A stretch of 64,000 nt of DNA from an uncultured Oscillospiraceae bacterium (GTDB lineage Bacteria > Bacillota > Clostridia > Oscillospirales > Oscillospiraceae), in NCBI GenBank assembly GCA_947588955.1, contig CANPYX010000002.1, positions 1-64,000 of the forward strand, given 5' to 3'. A model generated the notes under the pieces. It had not been told where the DNA came from and searched no databases. It worked only from the letters and a program-made list of their open reading frames with translations. Positions within the stretch are counted from its first letter, which is position 1; each line of letters starts with the position of its first letter. Position numbers and translations under genes: made by a program. Below, piece by piece: positions 49,617-57,781 of this stretch.

Positions 49617-50924
49617 ATGAAAGCTTCACCTCTCTTCATTACCGCCGTAAAAAGCCCCTCAAAGCGCGTCAGGGCGTCGGCGGCGCTCATGGGCGCGGGA
49701 CAGCTCATGTCCCGCCAGTGGGTAAAGGGCTTTGCGTACCTTGGGGCGCTGGCGGGCTTCATCGCGTACATGGCTGTCACCGGCGCGCGGGACATCGTGG
49801 GCTTCTTCACCCTGGGCACCGTGGAGGCTGACCCCTGGCTCGGCACGGGCGGGGACGACTCCATAATAATGCTCCTGCGCGGACTTTTGACCTTCATCCT
49901 GGTTATCGGCATGGTACTGCTCTACCGCTCCAACCTCCGAGACATTCTGGAGACCGAGAGAAGGGGAGGCGCCCCGGAGGGTTTTGTCAAGTCGCTTGGC
50001 AATTACCTCAACAACAAATTCTACGTCGCGGCGCTTGCCCTTCCCGTCATCGGCGTGCTGGTGTTCAACGTCATTCCCATAGTCTTCATGATCCTCATCG
50101 CCTTCACAAACTACGGCGACGACATCGTGCCGCCAAAGCTTGTGGACTGGACGGGGTTTGACAGCTTCCGCCGCGTGCTGACCCTCGGCGGTATAAAGGA
50201 GACCTTCTTCCGCATACTCGGCTGGAACGTGGTGTGGGCGGTGCTTTCCACCGCGATAAACTACTTCGGCGGACTTGCCCTGGCGCTGCTTCTCAACAAA
50301 AAATGCGTGAAATTCAAGCGTTTTTGGCGTATGTTCCCCATCCTCGCCTACGCCGTCCCCGGCTTTATCACCCTTCTCGCCTTCAAGTTCCTTTTCTCCT
50401 ACGGCGGTCCCATAAACCACTACATCACCGCCGCGGGTCACAGCGCCGTGGGCTTTCTGGACATCGACGCGGGGCTGAAGGCGCGGATAATCGGTATATT
50501 TGTAAACGCATGGATCTCCGTCCCCACCTCCATGCTCCTGGCGACGGGTATACTCTCGAACCTGAACCCCAACCTCTACGAGGCGGCGAGCATAGACGGC
50601 GCGGGACCCTGGCAGCAGTTCAAAAAGATAACCCTGCCGTTTGTGGTGTTCTCCACTACCCCGGTGCTTATAACAAACTTCATCGGGAATTTCAACAACT
50701 TCGGCATATTCTACTTCCTGCGCGGCGGGCTCTACATGGACGGCTACTTCCTGGCGTCGGACACGGACCTTCTGATAAACTGGCTCTACAACCTGTCCAT
50801 TGACAACAACTATTACAGCATAGGCGCGGCGGTGAGCCTTATCATCTTCCTCATCACCTCCGCCGTGTCCCTGTCGGTGTACGTCCGCTCCAACGCGTAC
50901 AGAAGGGAGGACAGCTACAGATGA
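49617..50924 (+). CDS. Malto-oligosaccharide ABC transporter permease, MalF-type
   Basis: 435 residues from ATG 49617 (GGGAGG upstream). Three hydrophobic segments in the first 150 residues (LGALAGFIAYMAVTG, LLRGLLTFILVIGMVLLY, VAALALPVIGVLVFNVIPIVFMILIAF) precede the six-helix permease core with the EAA loop NLYEAASIDGAGPWQQFKKITLP. It forms a heterodimer with the MalG-type protein, overlapping by four bases. Confidence 0.92.
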   Translation: MKASPLFITAVKSPSKRVRASAALMGAGQLMSRQWVKGFAYLGALAGFIAYMAVTGARDIVGFFTLGTVEADPWLGTGGDDSIIMLLRGLLTFILVIGMVLLYRSNLRDILETERRGGAPEGFVKSLGNYLNNKFYVAALALPVIGVLVFNVIPIVFMILIAFTNYGDDIVPPKLVDWTGFDSFRRVLTLGGIKETFFRILGWNVVWAVLSTAINYFGGLALALLLNKKCVKFKRFWRMFPILAYAVPGFITLLAFKFLFSYGGPINHYITAAGHSAVGFLDIDAGLKARIIGIFVNAWISVPTSMLLATGILSNLNPNLYEAASIDGAGPWQQFKKITLPFVVFSTTPVLITNFIGNFNNFGIFYFLRGGLYMDGYFLASDTDLLINWLYNLSIDNNYYSIGAAVSLIIFLITSAVSLSVYVRSNAYRREDSYR

Positions 50925-51748
50925 GATGGAGAAAGACCCTTGACTGGATGGGCGCGCACCTGGCGCTGCTCATTGTCTGCTTCCTCTTTTTCTTCCCGGT
51001 GCTGTGGCTGGTGCTGGCGTCCTTTTCCGCCACCGGCTCAATCTACGATTTGAAGGGCTTCTTCCCCAGCTCCTTCAGCCTTTCGGGGTATAAGACGCTT
51101 TTCGGCGACACCACCATGTACGACTACCCCAACTGGCTGAAAAACACGCTTTTCGTGGCGGTGGGCTCCAGCATCCTGGGCACTGTGCTGGTGATACTCA
51201 CGGCTTACACCATCAGCCGCTTCCAGTTCCGCTCACGCAAAATGCTCATGAAATCCACGCTTGTCCTGAGCATGTTCCCGTCCTTCATGGGAATGACCGC
51301 GGTGTACCTGCTGATGGTGAACTTCGGGCTCATCAACCGCCTCTGGGCGCTGGTGCTCATTTACGCCTCCGGCGCTCCCATGGGCTACCTGGTGCAGAAG
51401 GGCTACTTCGACTCCATAAGCTCCTCGGTGTTCGAGGCGGCAAGGCTGGACGGGGCAAGCAACTTCAGGATTTTCCGCTCCATCGCCCTGCCACTTTCAA
51501 AGCCAATTATCGTCTACACCGCCTTAACGCAGTTTGCCTGGCCCTGGAGCGACTTCATCCTGCCCAACCTCCTTTTGAAGAACAAGGACAAGTGGACCGT
51601 TGCCGTGGGGCTCATGCACCTGGACGAGACCCAGTTTACCCGCTTCGCCGCAGGCTCCATATTCATAGCGGTCCCCATCGTCATCCTCTACTTCTGCCTC
51701 TCCGGCTTCCTCGTAACCGGCGTCACCGCCGGCGCCGCCAAGGAGTGA
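50921..51748 (+). CDS. Malto-oligosaccharide ABC transporter permease, MalG-type
   Basis: 275 residues, six membrane helices, EAA loop SVFEAARLDGASNFRIFRSIALP, and C-terminus FCLSGFLVTGVTAGAAKE as in MalG. There is no ATPase (MalK/MsmX) gene in this cluster or the rest of the window, so energy must come from a shared ATPase. It is followed by a terminator. Confidence 0.93.
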   Translation: MRWRKTLDWMGAHLALLIVCFLFFFPVLWLVLASFSATGSIYDLKGFFPSSFSLSGYKTLFGDTTMYDYPNWLKNTLFVAVGSSILGTVLVILTAYTISRFQFRSRKMLMKSTLVLSMFPSFMGMTAVYLLMVNFGLINRLWALVLIYASGAPMGYLVQKGYFDSISSSVFEAARLDGASNFRIFRSIALPLSKPIIVYTALTQFAWPWSDFILPNLLLKNKDKWTVAVGLMHLDETQFTRFAAGSIFIAVPIVILYFCLSGFLVTGVTAGAAKE

Positions 51749-51765
51749 CCTCTGATTCATATCTT

Positions 51766-51800
51766 AAAAACGGAGCTCCCAACCGGAGGCTCCGTTTTTT
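51766..51800 (+). terminator. Terminator of malto-oligosaccharide cluster
   Basis: AAAAACGGAGC (51766-51776) and GCTCCGTTTTTT (51789-51800), 18 bases after the last stop. Confidence 0.9.
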
Positions 51801-51830
51801 GTGTGGCGCCAAAAATATTTTGGTACAGCG

Positions 51831-51855
51831 GGAACATTCCTCCAAAAATGTCGTC
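51831..51855 (+). promoter_or_regulatory. Likely ECF-sigma-dependent promoter of the sigma gene
   Basis: GGAAC (51831-51835), 16 bases, CGTC (51852-51855), the GGAAC/CGTC pattern read by group ECF sigma factors. It lies about 45 bases before the sigma gene, as expected for autoregulation; no good sigma-A promoter is visible there. Confidence 0.65.
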
Positions 51856-51900
51856 TTTACATGTGAGGGCCTTCAAATAAATTCGGAAAGGGGGATGGGA

Positions 51901-52458
51901 ATGGAGGACTTGGAGATCATCGAACTGTATTTCAAACGCGATGAAAAGGCGATCTCGGAGACGGCGGTGAAATACGGCGCGTTTTGCCACAGCGTCGCCC
52001 TGAATATATTGTCCCTCGACGAGGACGCACGGGAGTGCGTCAACGAAGCATATTTGCGCGCCTGGAACTCCATACCGCCGCAAAAGCCGGATAAGCTTGG
52101 CGCGTGGCTGGGCAGGGTCGTCCGAAATATCGCGTATGACCTATGGAAAAGGAACCGCAGGCAGAAACGCTGCGCGGGCTTTGAAGAGCTCATGGTTGAG
52201 TTGGAGGACTGTGTTCCATCCCCCGTCACCGTGGAACATGAGATCGAAGAGCAGGAATTGACCGAAGCGATCAACACCTGGCTTGCCGCGCTTGCGAAGA
52301 ATGACCGCGTACTTTTCGTGCGCCGCTATTGGAACGGGGAACCGGTGAACGCGCTTGCGAAGGAGGCGGGAATATCTCCGGCAAATATGGCAAAGAGGAT
52401 GTACCGGCTTCGGCAAAGCCTCAAATCAACGCTTGAAAAGGAGGGCTATTCCCTGTGA
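51901..52458 (+). CDS. ECF-type RNA polymerase sigma factor
   Basis: 185 residues. Region 2 (about 20-75) contains FCHSVALNILSLDEDARECVNEAYLRAWN and the -10 recognition helix AWLGRVVRNIAYDLWKR; region 4 (about 125-180) has VLFVRRYWNGEPVNALAKEAG and an HTH ending MAKRMYRLRQSL. There is no sigma 3 region, which defines the ECF class. ATG 51901 is chosen over ATG 51895 because GGGGG at 51889-51893 is then correctly spaced. The gene for a probable anti-sigma factor overlaps its end. Confidence 0.92.
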   Translation: MEDLEIIELYFKRDEKAISETAVKYGAFCHSVALNILSLDEDARECVNEAYLRAWNSIPPQKPDKLGAWLGRVVRNIAYDLWKRNRRQKRCAGFEELMVELEDCVPSPVTVEHEIEEQELTEAINTWLAALAKNDRVLFVRRYWNGEPVNALAKEAGISPANMAKRMYRLRQSLKSTLEKEGYSL

Positions 52459-53534
52459 AAGAAACAAAAATGCTCTACGACAGTATTACAAATATTGACG
52501 ACCGGTTTATCGAGGAGGCGCAGGCGGAGAAGATCAGAAAAGCGCCTGTATGGAGAAAATGGGCGGGACTTGCCGCCTGCCTTTGTATTGCGGCTGTCAG
52601 CGTCGCCGCCATTCAACCGTGGAAAGAGGGCGGTACGCCCGTTCCGAATCCCGACGGTACGATAGAACGCGAACCGGACCCCGGTGAATATCCTCCGGCC
52701 GGCATTGTTCCGGGGGTAATATTGGACGAGCCCGACGAGCCCGACAGCGGCAATCAATTTCCCCCGGTGTTCAATGACGTTGACGCGTCTCCCGCGGGGG
52801 AGGCGGCAATGGTCGGTCTGGCGCTGGAGGACCTTCAGCCCATGAGCGCGGAGGAATCCCTCCAGTATTTCGGACTTACCGAGAACGTTATTATTCCCGG
52901 CGCGGGCTTTGAGCTCACCGGCGGCGGATGCTTTGGGGGCGGGTTTGGCGTGTACAGGGAGGAGGAACGCGGCGTCTATTACGACGTCAACTCCTATGTG
53001 TTCACCAAGGGCGGCAAGAGCATCACCCTGACCCTGCGCACGGTCTTCAAAAATCTGCTGCCGTCCCCGGAGCAGGTGAAAAACGGGCCGGAGAAAATTA
53101 AGCTTACAGAGATAAATGGCTGGGATCTGGCGCTTTTCAGATATGAGGACGGCGGGACCGAGTGCGTGTATACCGAGCTTGTACAGGAGGGCGTGATTTT
53201 CACCGTCACCGCCCGCGGGCTTGAAAGCGATGAGCTTGCGTCGGCGCTTGAGAGAATCCTGCCACAAAAGGAAGAAATTCCGGAACCGAGAACCGCCGCC
53301 GGCACGGTGACCCATGTGGACAGCCGAACCGAGGATAATTTTGACGGAGCTCAGCACCACCACAATGAATGTCACGACTACATCACGGTGGACTGCGGCG
53401 GCACACTCCTGACACTCTGGCTCCCCGGCGAGGCCGGCAGCTACAGCGTGGGCGACCATGTCACCGTCACCTACAACGGCGAGCCCGCCACAGCGTATAA
53501 TATCTGGCCCGGACAGCTTGTAAGCGTTGAATAG
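52455..53534 (+). CDS. Probable membrane anti-sigma factor with extracytoplasmic domain
   Basis: 359 residues, GTG start overlapping the sigma stop. The N-terminal 32 residues are a cytosolic helix region (DDRFIEEAQAEKIRKAPVWRK), then one membrane segment WAGLAACLCIAAVSVAAI, so the topology is that of anti-sigma factors. The extracytoplasmic part has a proline/acid-rich linker (residues 60-115), a beta-rich domain (about 120-275) and a C-terminal segment containing HHHNECHDYITVDCGG, a possible metal site. I cannot place the sensor domains in a family. The partnership with the sigma factor is inferred from overlap and topology. Confidence 0.8.
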   Translation: MKETKMLYDSITNIDDRFIEEAQAEKIRKAPVWRKWAGLAACLCIAAVSVAAIQPWKEGGTPVPNPDGTIEREPDPGEYPPAGIVPGVILDEPDEPDSGNQFPPVFNDVDASPAGEAAMVGLALEDLQPMSAEESLQYFGLTENVIIPGAGFELTGGGCFGGGFGVYREEERGVYYDVNSYVFTKGGKSITLTLRTVFKNLLPSPEQVKNGPEKIKLTEINGWDLALFRYEDGGTECVYTELVQEGVIFTVTARGLESDELASALERILPQKEEIPEPRTAAGTVTHVDSRTEDNFDGAQHHHNECHDYITVDCGGTLLTLWLPGEAGSYSVGDHVTVTYNGEPATAYNIWPGQLVSVE

Positions 53535-53574
53535 AACGCCGGACCGACGAAAATATCGGAACGCCCAACGACCC

Positions 53575-53611
53575 AAAACGCGGGAAACCGTTTTGCGATT
53601 TCCCGCGTTTT
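53575..53611 (+). terminator. Terminator of sigma/anti-sigma operon
   Basis: AAAACGCGGGAAA (53575-53587) with TTTCCCGCGTTTT (53599-53611); perfect 13-bp stem. Confidence 0.88.
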
Positions 53612-53677
53612 GTACTGCCTATATTTTCCAAAAGTTTCGTCAAAACGTAGAAATAATTAAGTTTACTTAAAAATTTC

Positions 53678-53706
53678 TTGACAAATCAAAGGTGCTGTGG
53701 TATAAT
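53678..53706 (+). promoter_or_regulatory. Consensus promoter of DUF1349-like gene
   Basis: TTGACA (53678-53683), 17 bases, TATAAT (53701-53706). Confidence 0.88.
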
Positions 53707-53736
53707 GCGCTTGTAACGAAAAAAGGGGGGCCCGTT

Positions 53737-54339
53737 ATGGTGGATCTTTCAAAATTTGAGTGGACAAGGCTTCCGGCGGAGCACAGGATATTTGAGGACC
53801 GGGTGGAGGTGGTCACAAAGCCGGGGACGGACCTTTGGCAGAGGACGTATTATCACTTTCGCAACGACAACGCGCCGGTTTTTCAAATGAGCACGGGGGA
53901 GAAATATTTCTCCTTCACCGTCAAAACCGAGTTTGAGAGCAAGCACAGGTTCGACCAGTGCGGCGTGGTGATGTACCTGGACAGCGAAAACTGGCTAAAG
54001 GCGTCTATCGAATACGAAAACGAGCGATTCCAGCACCTTGGAAGCGTCGTCACCAACAACGGCTGGTCCGACTGGGCGACAACGGAAATTGACGCCTCGG
54101 TAAAATCCATGTGGTACCGCCTGAGCCGCCGGGAGGACGATTTTTGCCTTGAGTGCTCCAAAGACGGCGTGACCTTCTCTCAAATGCGCATAGCCCATAT
54201 GCACAAGGCGGCGGGGGAGGTGCGCTTCGGCATTTACGCCTGCAGTCCAGAGGATTCCTCATTTAAGGCGGTATTCACCCATATGTCCGTGACGGAGTGC
54301 CTGTGGCGCGCCCACGACGGTCAGAAGCCCGACAAGTAA
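53737..54339 (+). CDS. DUF1349 (YesU-like) concanavalin-fold protein
   Basis: 200 residues. FSFTVKTEFESKHRFDQCGVV, MYLDSENWLKASIEYENE and the aromatic-rich GWSDWATTEID with YRLSRREDDFCLECSKDG are the DUF1349 pattern, a beta-sandwich lectin-like fold. Bacillus YesU lies in a rhamnogalacturonan cluster, but for this stand-alone gene the ligand is unknown. There is no signal peptide. ATG 53737 follows AAAAGGGGGG. Confidence 0.85.
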   Translation: MVDLSKFEWTRLPAEHRIFEDRVEVVTKPGTDLWQRTYYHFRNDNAPVFQMSTGEKYFSFTVKTEFESKHRFDQCGVVMYLDSENWLKASIEYENERFQHLGSVVTNNGWSDWATTEIDASVKSMWYRLSRREDDFCLECSKDGVTFSQMRIAHMHKAAGEVRFGIYACSPEDSSFKAVFTHMSVTECLWRAHDGQKPDK

Positions 54340-54426
54340 CAGGACAAATCAAGTTATAAGGCTTGTACCTTCCGAATATATTGTGCTGACGGGCGCTATA
54401 GCGTCCGCACGTGAGGAGGTACGGTC

Positions 54427-55305
54427 ATGGTATACCGGGGAAGAAGCCCGTCGCGGAGAAGGTACCGCTCAAGGCCCGTCAACAGGCGGGGTGGGGGGAG
54501 CCATGCCCTCCTCAGCGCGTGCCTTTGGCTGCTGCTCGTCGCCGTGGCAGTCCGGCTTGTCTGGCCGGAGCAGCTGGAAAAGCTGAAAATAGAGGCGCTC
54601 CGGCTCATAGGCTCGCCTGACATAGGCGGCGCGGTACAGGTCTTCGGACAGCAGATGAAGGACGGCGGCGGCTTTGCCGAATCGGTAAAGGACGCCTGGC
54701 AGTACGCCTTTAAGACCGAGGATGACGGCTCCGTCCCGGCGGAGGGTGATATTTCCGGCGCGGACGTTCTTCCCGCCATAAGCGACGCCGGACTCACCGG
54801 CGAAAATGACGGGGACGGCGCGGCCCTTGACCCGGTGGCGGCGTTTATGGAGAGCCAGGCGGAATACTCACAGCTTGACCTCCCAGAAAACGTGACCTAC
54901 GATATGCCGGAACTGGGCGTGGACATCGTCGCCCCCGCCAGCGGGGTGTTGACCTCCGGCTTCGGATACAGGGAACATCCCTCCGACGGGAGGGTTCGGT
55001 TCCATTACGGCATAGACATCGGCGCGGGTGAGGGCACTCCCGTGCTTGCCGCCGCCGACGGAGAGGTGGAGGCGGTGGGGGACAGCTCCGACTATGGGCT
55101 GTACGTCATAATCCGACACCGTGACGGTTTTGAGACGCTTTACGCCCACATGGGCGAGGTTTCCGTCACCGGCGGGAGCGCCGTAAACGCCGGAGATGCC
55201 ATAGGCTCCGTGGGCTCCACGGGCAACGCCACCGGCGCGTGCCTCCACCTGGAGATGATCGTTGACGGAAATTATGTAAACCCAGAATATTATGTAAACC
55301 TATGA
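54427..55305 (+). CDS. M23-peptidase-fold membrane protein, SpoIVFA-like
   Basis: 292 residues. A basic N-terminus (RSPSRRRYRSRPVNRRGGG) and one membrane helix ACLWLLLVAVAVRLVW precede a linker (60-160) and a LytM/M23 domain (about 165-290): VLTSGFGYREHPSDG, HYGIDIGAGEGTPV, LYAHMGEVSVTGG. The last motif, normally H-L-H, reads CLHLEMI, so the first His is Cys and peptidase activity is doubtful. The pairing with an M50 protease overlapping it by four bases matches SpoIVFA, which holds SpoIVFB in the outer forespore membrane. The last 34 bases carry TTATGTAAAC repeats. GAGGAGG precedes ATG 54427. Confidence 0.82.
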   Translation: MVYRGRSPSRRRYRSRPVNRRGGGSHALLSACLWLLLVAVAVRLVWPEQLEKLKIEALRLIGSPDIGGAVQVFGQQMKDGGGFAESVKDAWQYAFKTEDDGSVPAEGDISGADVLPAISDAGLTGENDGDGAALDPVAAFMESQAEYSQLDLPENVTYDMPELGVDIVAPASGVLTSGFGYREHPSDGRVRFHYGIDIGAGEGTPVLAAADGEVEAVGDSSDYGLYVIIRHRDGFETLYAHMGEVSVTGGSAVNAGDAIGSVGSTGNATGACLHLEMIVDGNYVNPEYYVNL

Positions 55306-55338
55306 AGAGGGGAGCCCGCCGGTGTTCGGTTAACATAA
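55272..55338. repeat. TTATGTAAAC repeats across the spoIVFA/spoIVFB junction
   Basis: TTATGTAAAC at 55272-55281 and 55290-55299 (18-base spacing) and the inverted GTTAACATAA at 55329-55338. They encode NYVNPEYYVNL at the end of the first protein and SVNITPW at the start of the second. Compare 23165-23274. Confidence 0.72.
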
Positions 55339-55907
55339 CTCCCTGGTTCCTCCTCCTCATCACGGCGGCAGTCGTCCTTTCCGGCTTTAGGCTCGCCGTT
55401 CCCGTGCTCATAGCGGCGGCTGTACATGAGCTGGGGCACGCCTCGGCGATAGCTCTGCTGGGAGGGCGCGTCACCGGCCTGAGGCTCGGCGCTCTCGGCG
55501 CGGAGATGGAGTATGACGCAAAATTTACCTACCTTCAGGATGCCGCCGTCGCAATTGCGGGACCGGCGGCGGGTGCGGCGCTTGCCGCCGTATCAATGTG
55601 GGCGGGGAGGGCGCTCGGCTCGTCGTTTCTCTGCGAGCTTGCGGCGGTGAGCCTTGTCTACACCGCCTTCAATCTGCTCCCGTTGGGGGACATGGACGGG
55701 GGCAGGGCGGCATACGCTGTTATTTGCCGCTTTTTCGGCATACGAACAGCGGAGATCGCCTCGCTTGCGCTTGATGTGACCTTCGCACTTGCCGCTCTGG
55801 GTTGGGGGATATATGTGCTTATAGCCCTGCGGGGCAACCCTTCCGCCCTTCTTTGCGCCGTTTTTGTGATAAATGGCTGTTGCAAAAGGCGCCGGTTTAT
55901 CGTATAA
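55302..55907 (+). CDS. M50 intramembrane metalloprotease, SpoIVFB-like
   Basis: 201 residues. Zinc-site HELGHASAI (HExxH) in AAAVHELGHAS and the third ligand region NLLPLGDMDGGRAAY (usually NxxPxxxLDGG). About four to five hydrophobic segments. In Bacillus the equivalent enzyme releases sigma-K by cleaving pro-sigma-K in the mother cell. The gene overlaps the M23-type gene. In SpoIVFB relatives a CBS domain often follows; here the protein ends after the membrane part, so it is a short form. Confidence 0.85.
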   Translation: MKRGARRCSVNITPWFLLLITAAVVLSGFRLAVPVLIAAAVHELGHASAIALLGGRVTGLRLGALGAEMEYDAKFTYLQDAAVAIAGPAAGAALAAVSMWAGRALGSSFLCELAAVSLVYTAFNLLPLGDMDGGRAAYAVICRFFGIRTAEIASLALDVTFALAALGWGIYVLIALRGNPSALLCAVFVINGCCKRRRFIV

Positions 55908-55908
55908 T
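55880..55908 (+). promoter_or_regulatory. Promoter of the radical SAM gene
   Basis: TTGCAA (55880-55885), 17 bases, TATAAT (55903-55908), inside the end of the M50 gene. Confidence 0.7.
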
Positions 55909-55945
55909 CGATATATTGTTTATTCGATTTGCGAGGGGCGCCGTC

Positions 55946-57781
55946 ATGGAGCAAAAGCTGGAACGCATACTCAGCCGGGTACAAAAGCCCGCCCGCTACA
56001 CAGGCGGGGAATACAACGAGATAGTCAAGGACAAAAGCGCCGTTGACCTGCGGGTGGCGTTCTGCTTCCCGGACACCTACGAGATAGGAATGTCCAACCT
56101 GGGACTTCAGATACTTTACGGCGCCATCAACCGGGAGCCGGAGATGTGGTGCGAGCGGTGCTTTGCCCCCTGGGGAGACATGGAGGAGGAGCTCCGCAGG
56201 GAGAAGATACCCCTCTACGCCCTTGAAAGCGGCGACCCCATAGGGGATTTTGACGTGATAGCCTTCTCCCTGGGCTACGAGATGGCGTACACCTCCGTGC
56301 TCAACATGCTGGAGCTTGCCGGGGTGCCATACCGCGCCTCGGAGAGAAAAGAGCTCACGCCGGTGGTATTTGCCGGCGGAACCTCCTGCGTAAACCCGGA
56401 GCCCATGGCGGATTTCCTCGACTTCTGCGTCCTGGGCGAGGGTGAGGAGGCGGACATCGAGGCGCTGCGCCTTGTTGAGCGCGCCAAAAAAGAGGGCTGG
56501 GACAAGCCGCGCTTTTTGAGGGAGGTATCTAAGATCCCCGGCGTCTACGTCCCGAGCCTCTATACGCCGGAGTACGGCGAGGACGGGACGCTCCGCGCGC
56601 TGACACCCCGCGACGGTGCGCCGGAGAGGGTGACAAAGCGGATAATCGAGGATTTGGACAGCGCCTTTTACCCCGACCGTGCCATCGTTCCCTCCACCGA
56701 GATCGTCCACGACCGGGTGGTGCTGGAGCTTTTCCGTGGGTGTGTGCGCGGGTGCCGGTTCTGTCAGGCGGGCTTTGCCTACCGCCCTGTCCGGCGGCAC
56801 GGAACGGAATTTCTGCTGGAGAAGGCAAAAAGCCTGCTGGAGAGCTCAGGCTATGAGGAGATCACGCTTTCAAGCCTCTCCACCAGCGATTTCAAGGGCC
56901 TTGGGGAGCTCACGGACGGGCTTCTGGACTGGTGCGAGCCCAGGAGGATAAGCCTTTCACTGCCCTCGCTGAGGGCGGACAACTTCTCCATGGACCTGAT
57001 GGAGAGGGTGCAGAAGGTCCGCAAGTCCGGGCTCACCTTTGCCCCGGAGGCGGGGAGCCAGAGGCTCCGGGACGTGATAAACAAGAACGTCACCGAGGAG
57101 GAGCTTTTAAACTCCTGCCGCGTAGCCTTTGAGGGCGGCTGGAACACGCTAAAGCTCTACTTCATGCTGGGACTTCCCACGGAGACGGACGAGGATGTCA
57201 TAGCCATAGCGAAGCTCGCCAACAAGGTGCTTTACACCTGGAGGCAGTACGCCTCCAACAAGGCGAGGGGAGTGAAGATAACCGTCAGCACCTCCATGTT
57301 CGTCCCCAAGCCCCACACGCCCTTCCAGTGGGAGGCTCAGGTGGGGACGGAGGAGTACCTGCGGCGGGTGAGACTGCTCAGGGACAACATAACCTCCAAA
57401 TCCATCACCTACAACTGGCACTCGCCTGAGGTTAGCCTCATCGAGGCGGCGCTTTCACGCGGCGACAGGCGGGTGGGGAAGGCTCTGGAGAACGTACACG
57501 CCGCCGGGGGAAGGCTTGACTCCTGGAGCGACTATTTTGACTTTGAAAGATGGCTTCGCGCCTTCTCCGACGCGGGGCTTGAGCCCGGCTTTTACGCGTC
57601 GCGCGAGAGGGGAGAGGACGAGGTCTTCCCCTGGGACGTTATCGACCTGGGGGTGCGCAAATCGTACCTTTTGAGGGAACGTCACGAGGCCTACGCCGGA
57701 CGGGTGACGCCGGACTGCCGGGTAAAGTGCATGGGCTGCGGCGCCAACTGCCTTTTGGAGGGGAGGAAGTGCGATGAGTAG
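55946..57781 (+). CDS. B12-binding-fold radical SAM protein (TIGR03960-like)
   Basis: 611 residues from ATG 55946 (GCGAGGGG upstream); the open frame reaches further up but only into the M50 gene. A cobalamin-binding-like Rossmann region (RVAFCFPDTYEIGMSNLGLQI, VIAFSLGYEMAYTSVLNML) precedes the radical SAM core with Cx3Cx2C in LFRGCVRGCRFCQAGFAYRP. The following LPSLRADNFSMDLMERVQK and FAPEAGSQRLRDVINKNV are typical. A C-terminal cysteine cluster (CRVKCMGCGANCL) is characteristic. It is always paired with a DUF2344 protein, as here with an eight-base overlap. Its reaction is not known to me; an RNA or tRNA modification role has been suggested by association with ribonuclease G genes. Confidence 0.88.
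   Translation: MEQKLERILSRVQKPARYTGGEYNEIVKDKSAVDLRVAFCFPDTYEIGMSNLGLQILYGAINREPEMWCERCFAPWGDMEEELRREKIPLYALESGDPIGDFDVIAFSLGYEMAYTSVLNMLELAGVPYRASERKELTPVVFAGGTSCVNPEPMADFLDFCVLGEGEEADIEALRLVERAKKEGWDKPRFLREVSKIPGVYVPSLYTPEYGEDGTLRALTPRDGAPERVTKRIIEDLDSAFYPDRAIVPSTEIVHDRVVLELFRGCVRGCRFCQAGFAYRPVRRHGTEFLLEKAKSLLESSGYEEITLSSLSTSDFKGLGELTDGLLDWCEPRRISLSLPSLRADNFSMDLMERVQKVRKSGLTFAPEAGSQRLRDVINKNVTEEELLNSCRVAFEGGWNTLKLYFMLGLPTETDEDVIAIAKLANKVLYTWRQYASNKARGVKITVSTSMFVPKPHTPFQWEAQVGTEEYLRRVRLLRDNITSKSITYNWHSPEVSLIEAALSRGDRRVGKALENVHAAGGRLDSWSDYFDFERWLRAFSDAGLEPGFYASRERGEDEVFPWDVIDLGVRKSYLLRERHEAYAGRVTPDCRVKCMGCGANCLLEGRKCDE

Noticed and set aside
51592..51900. N-terminal extension of the sigma factor
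   Set aside because: The open frame runs back through the terminator and malG; region 2 of the sigma factor begins just after ATG 51901.
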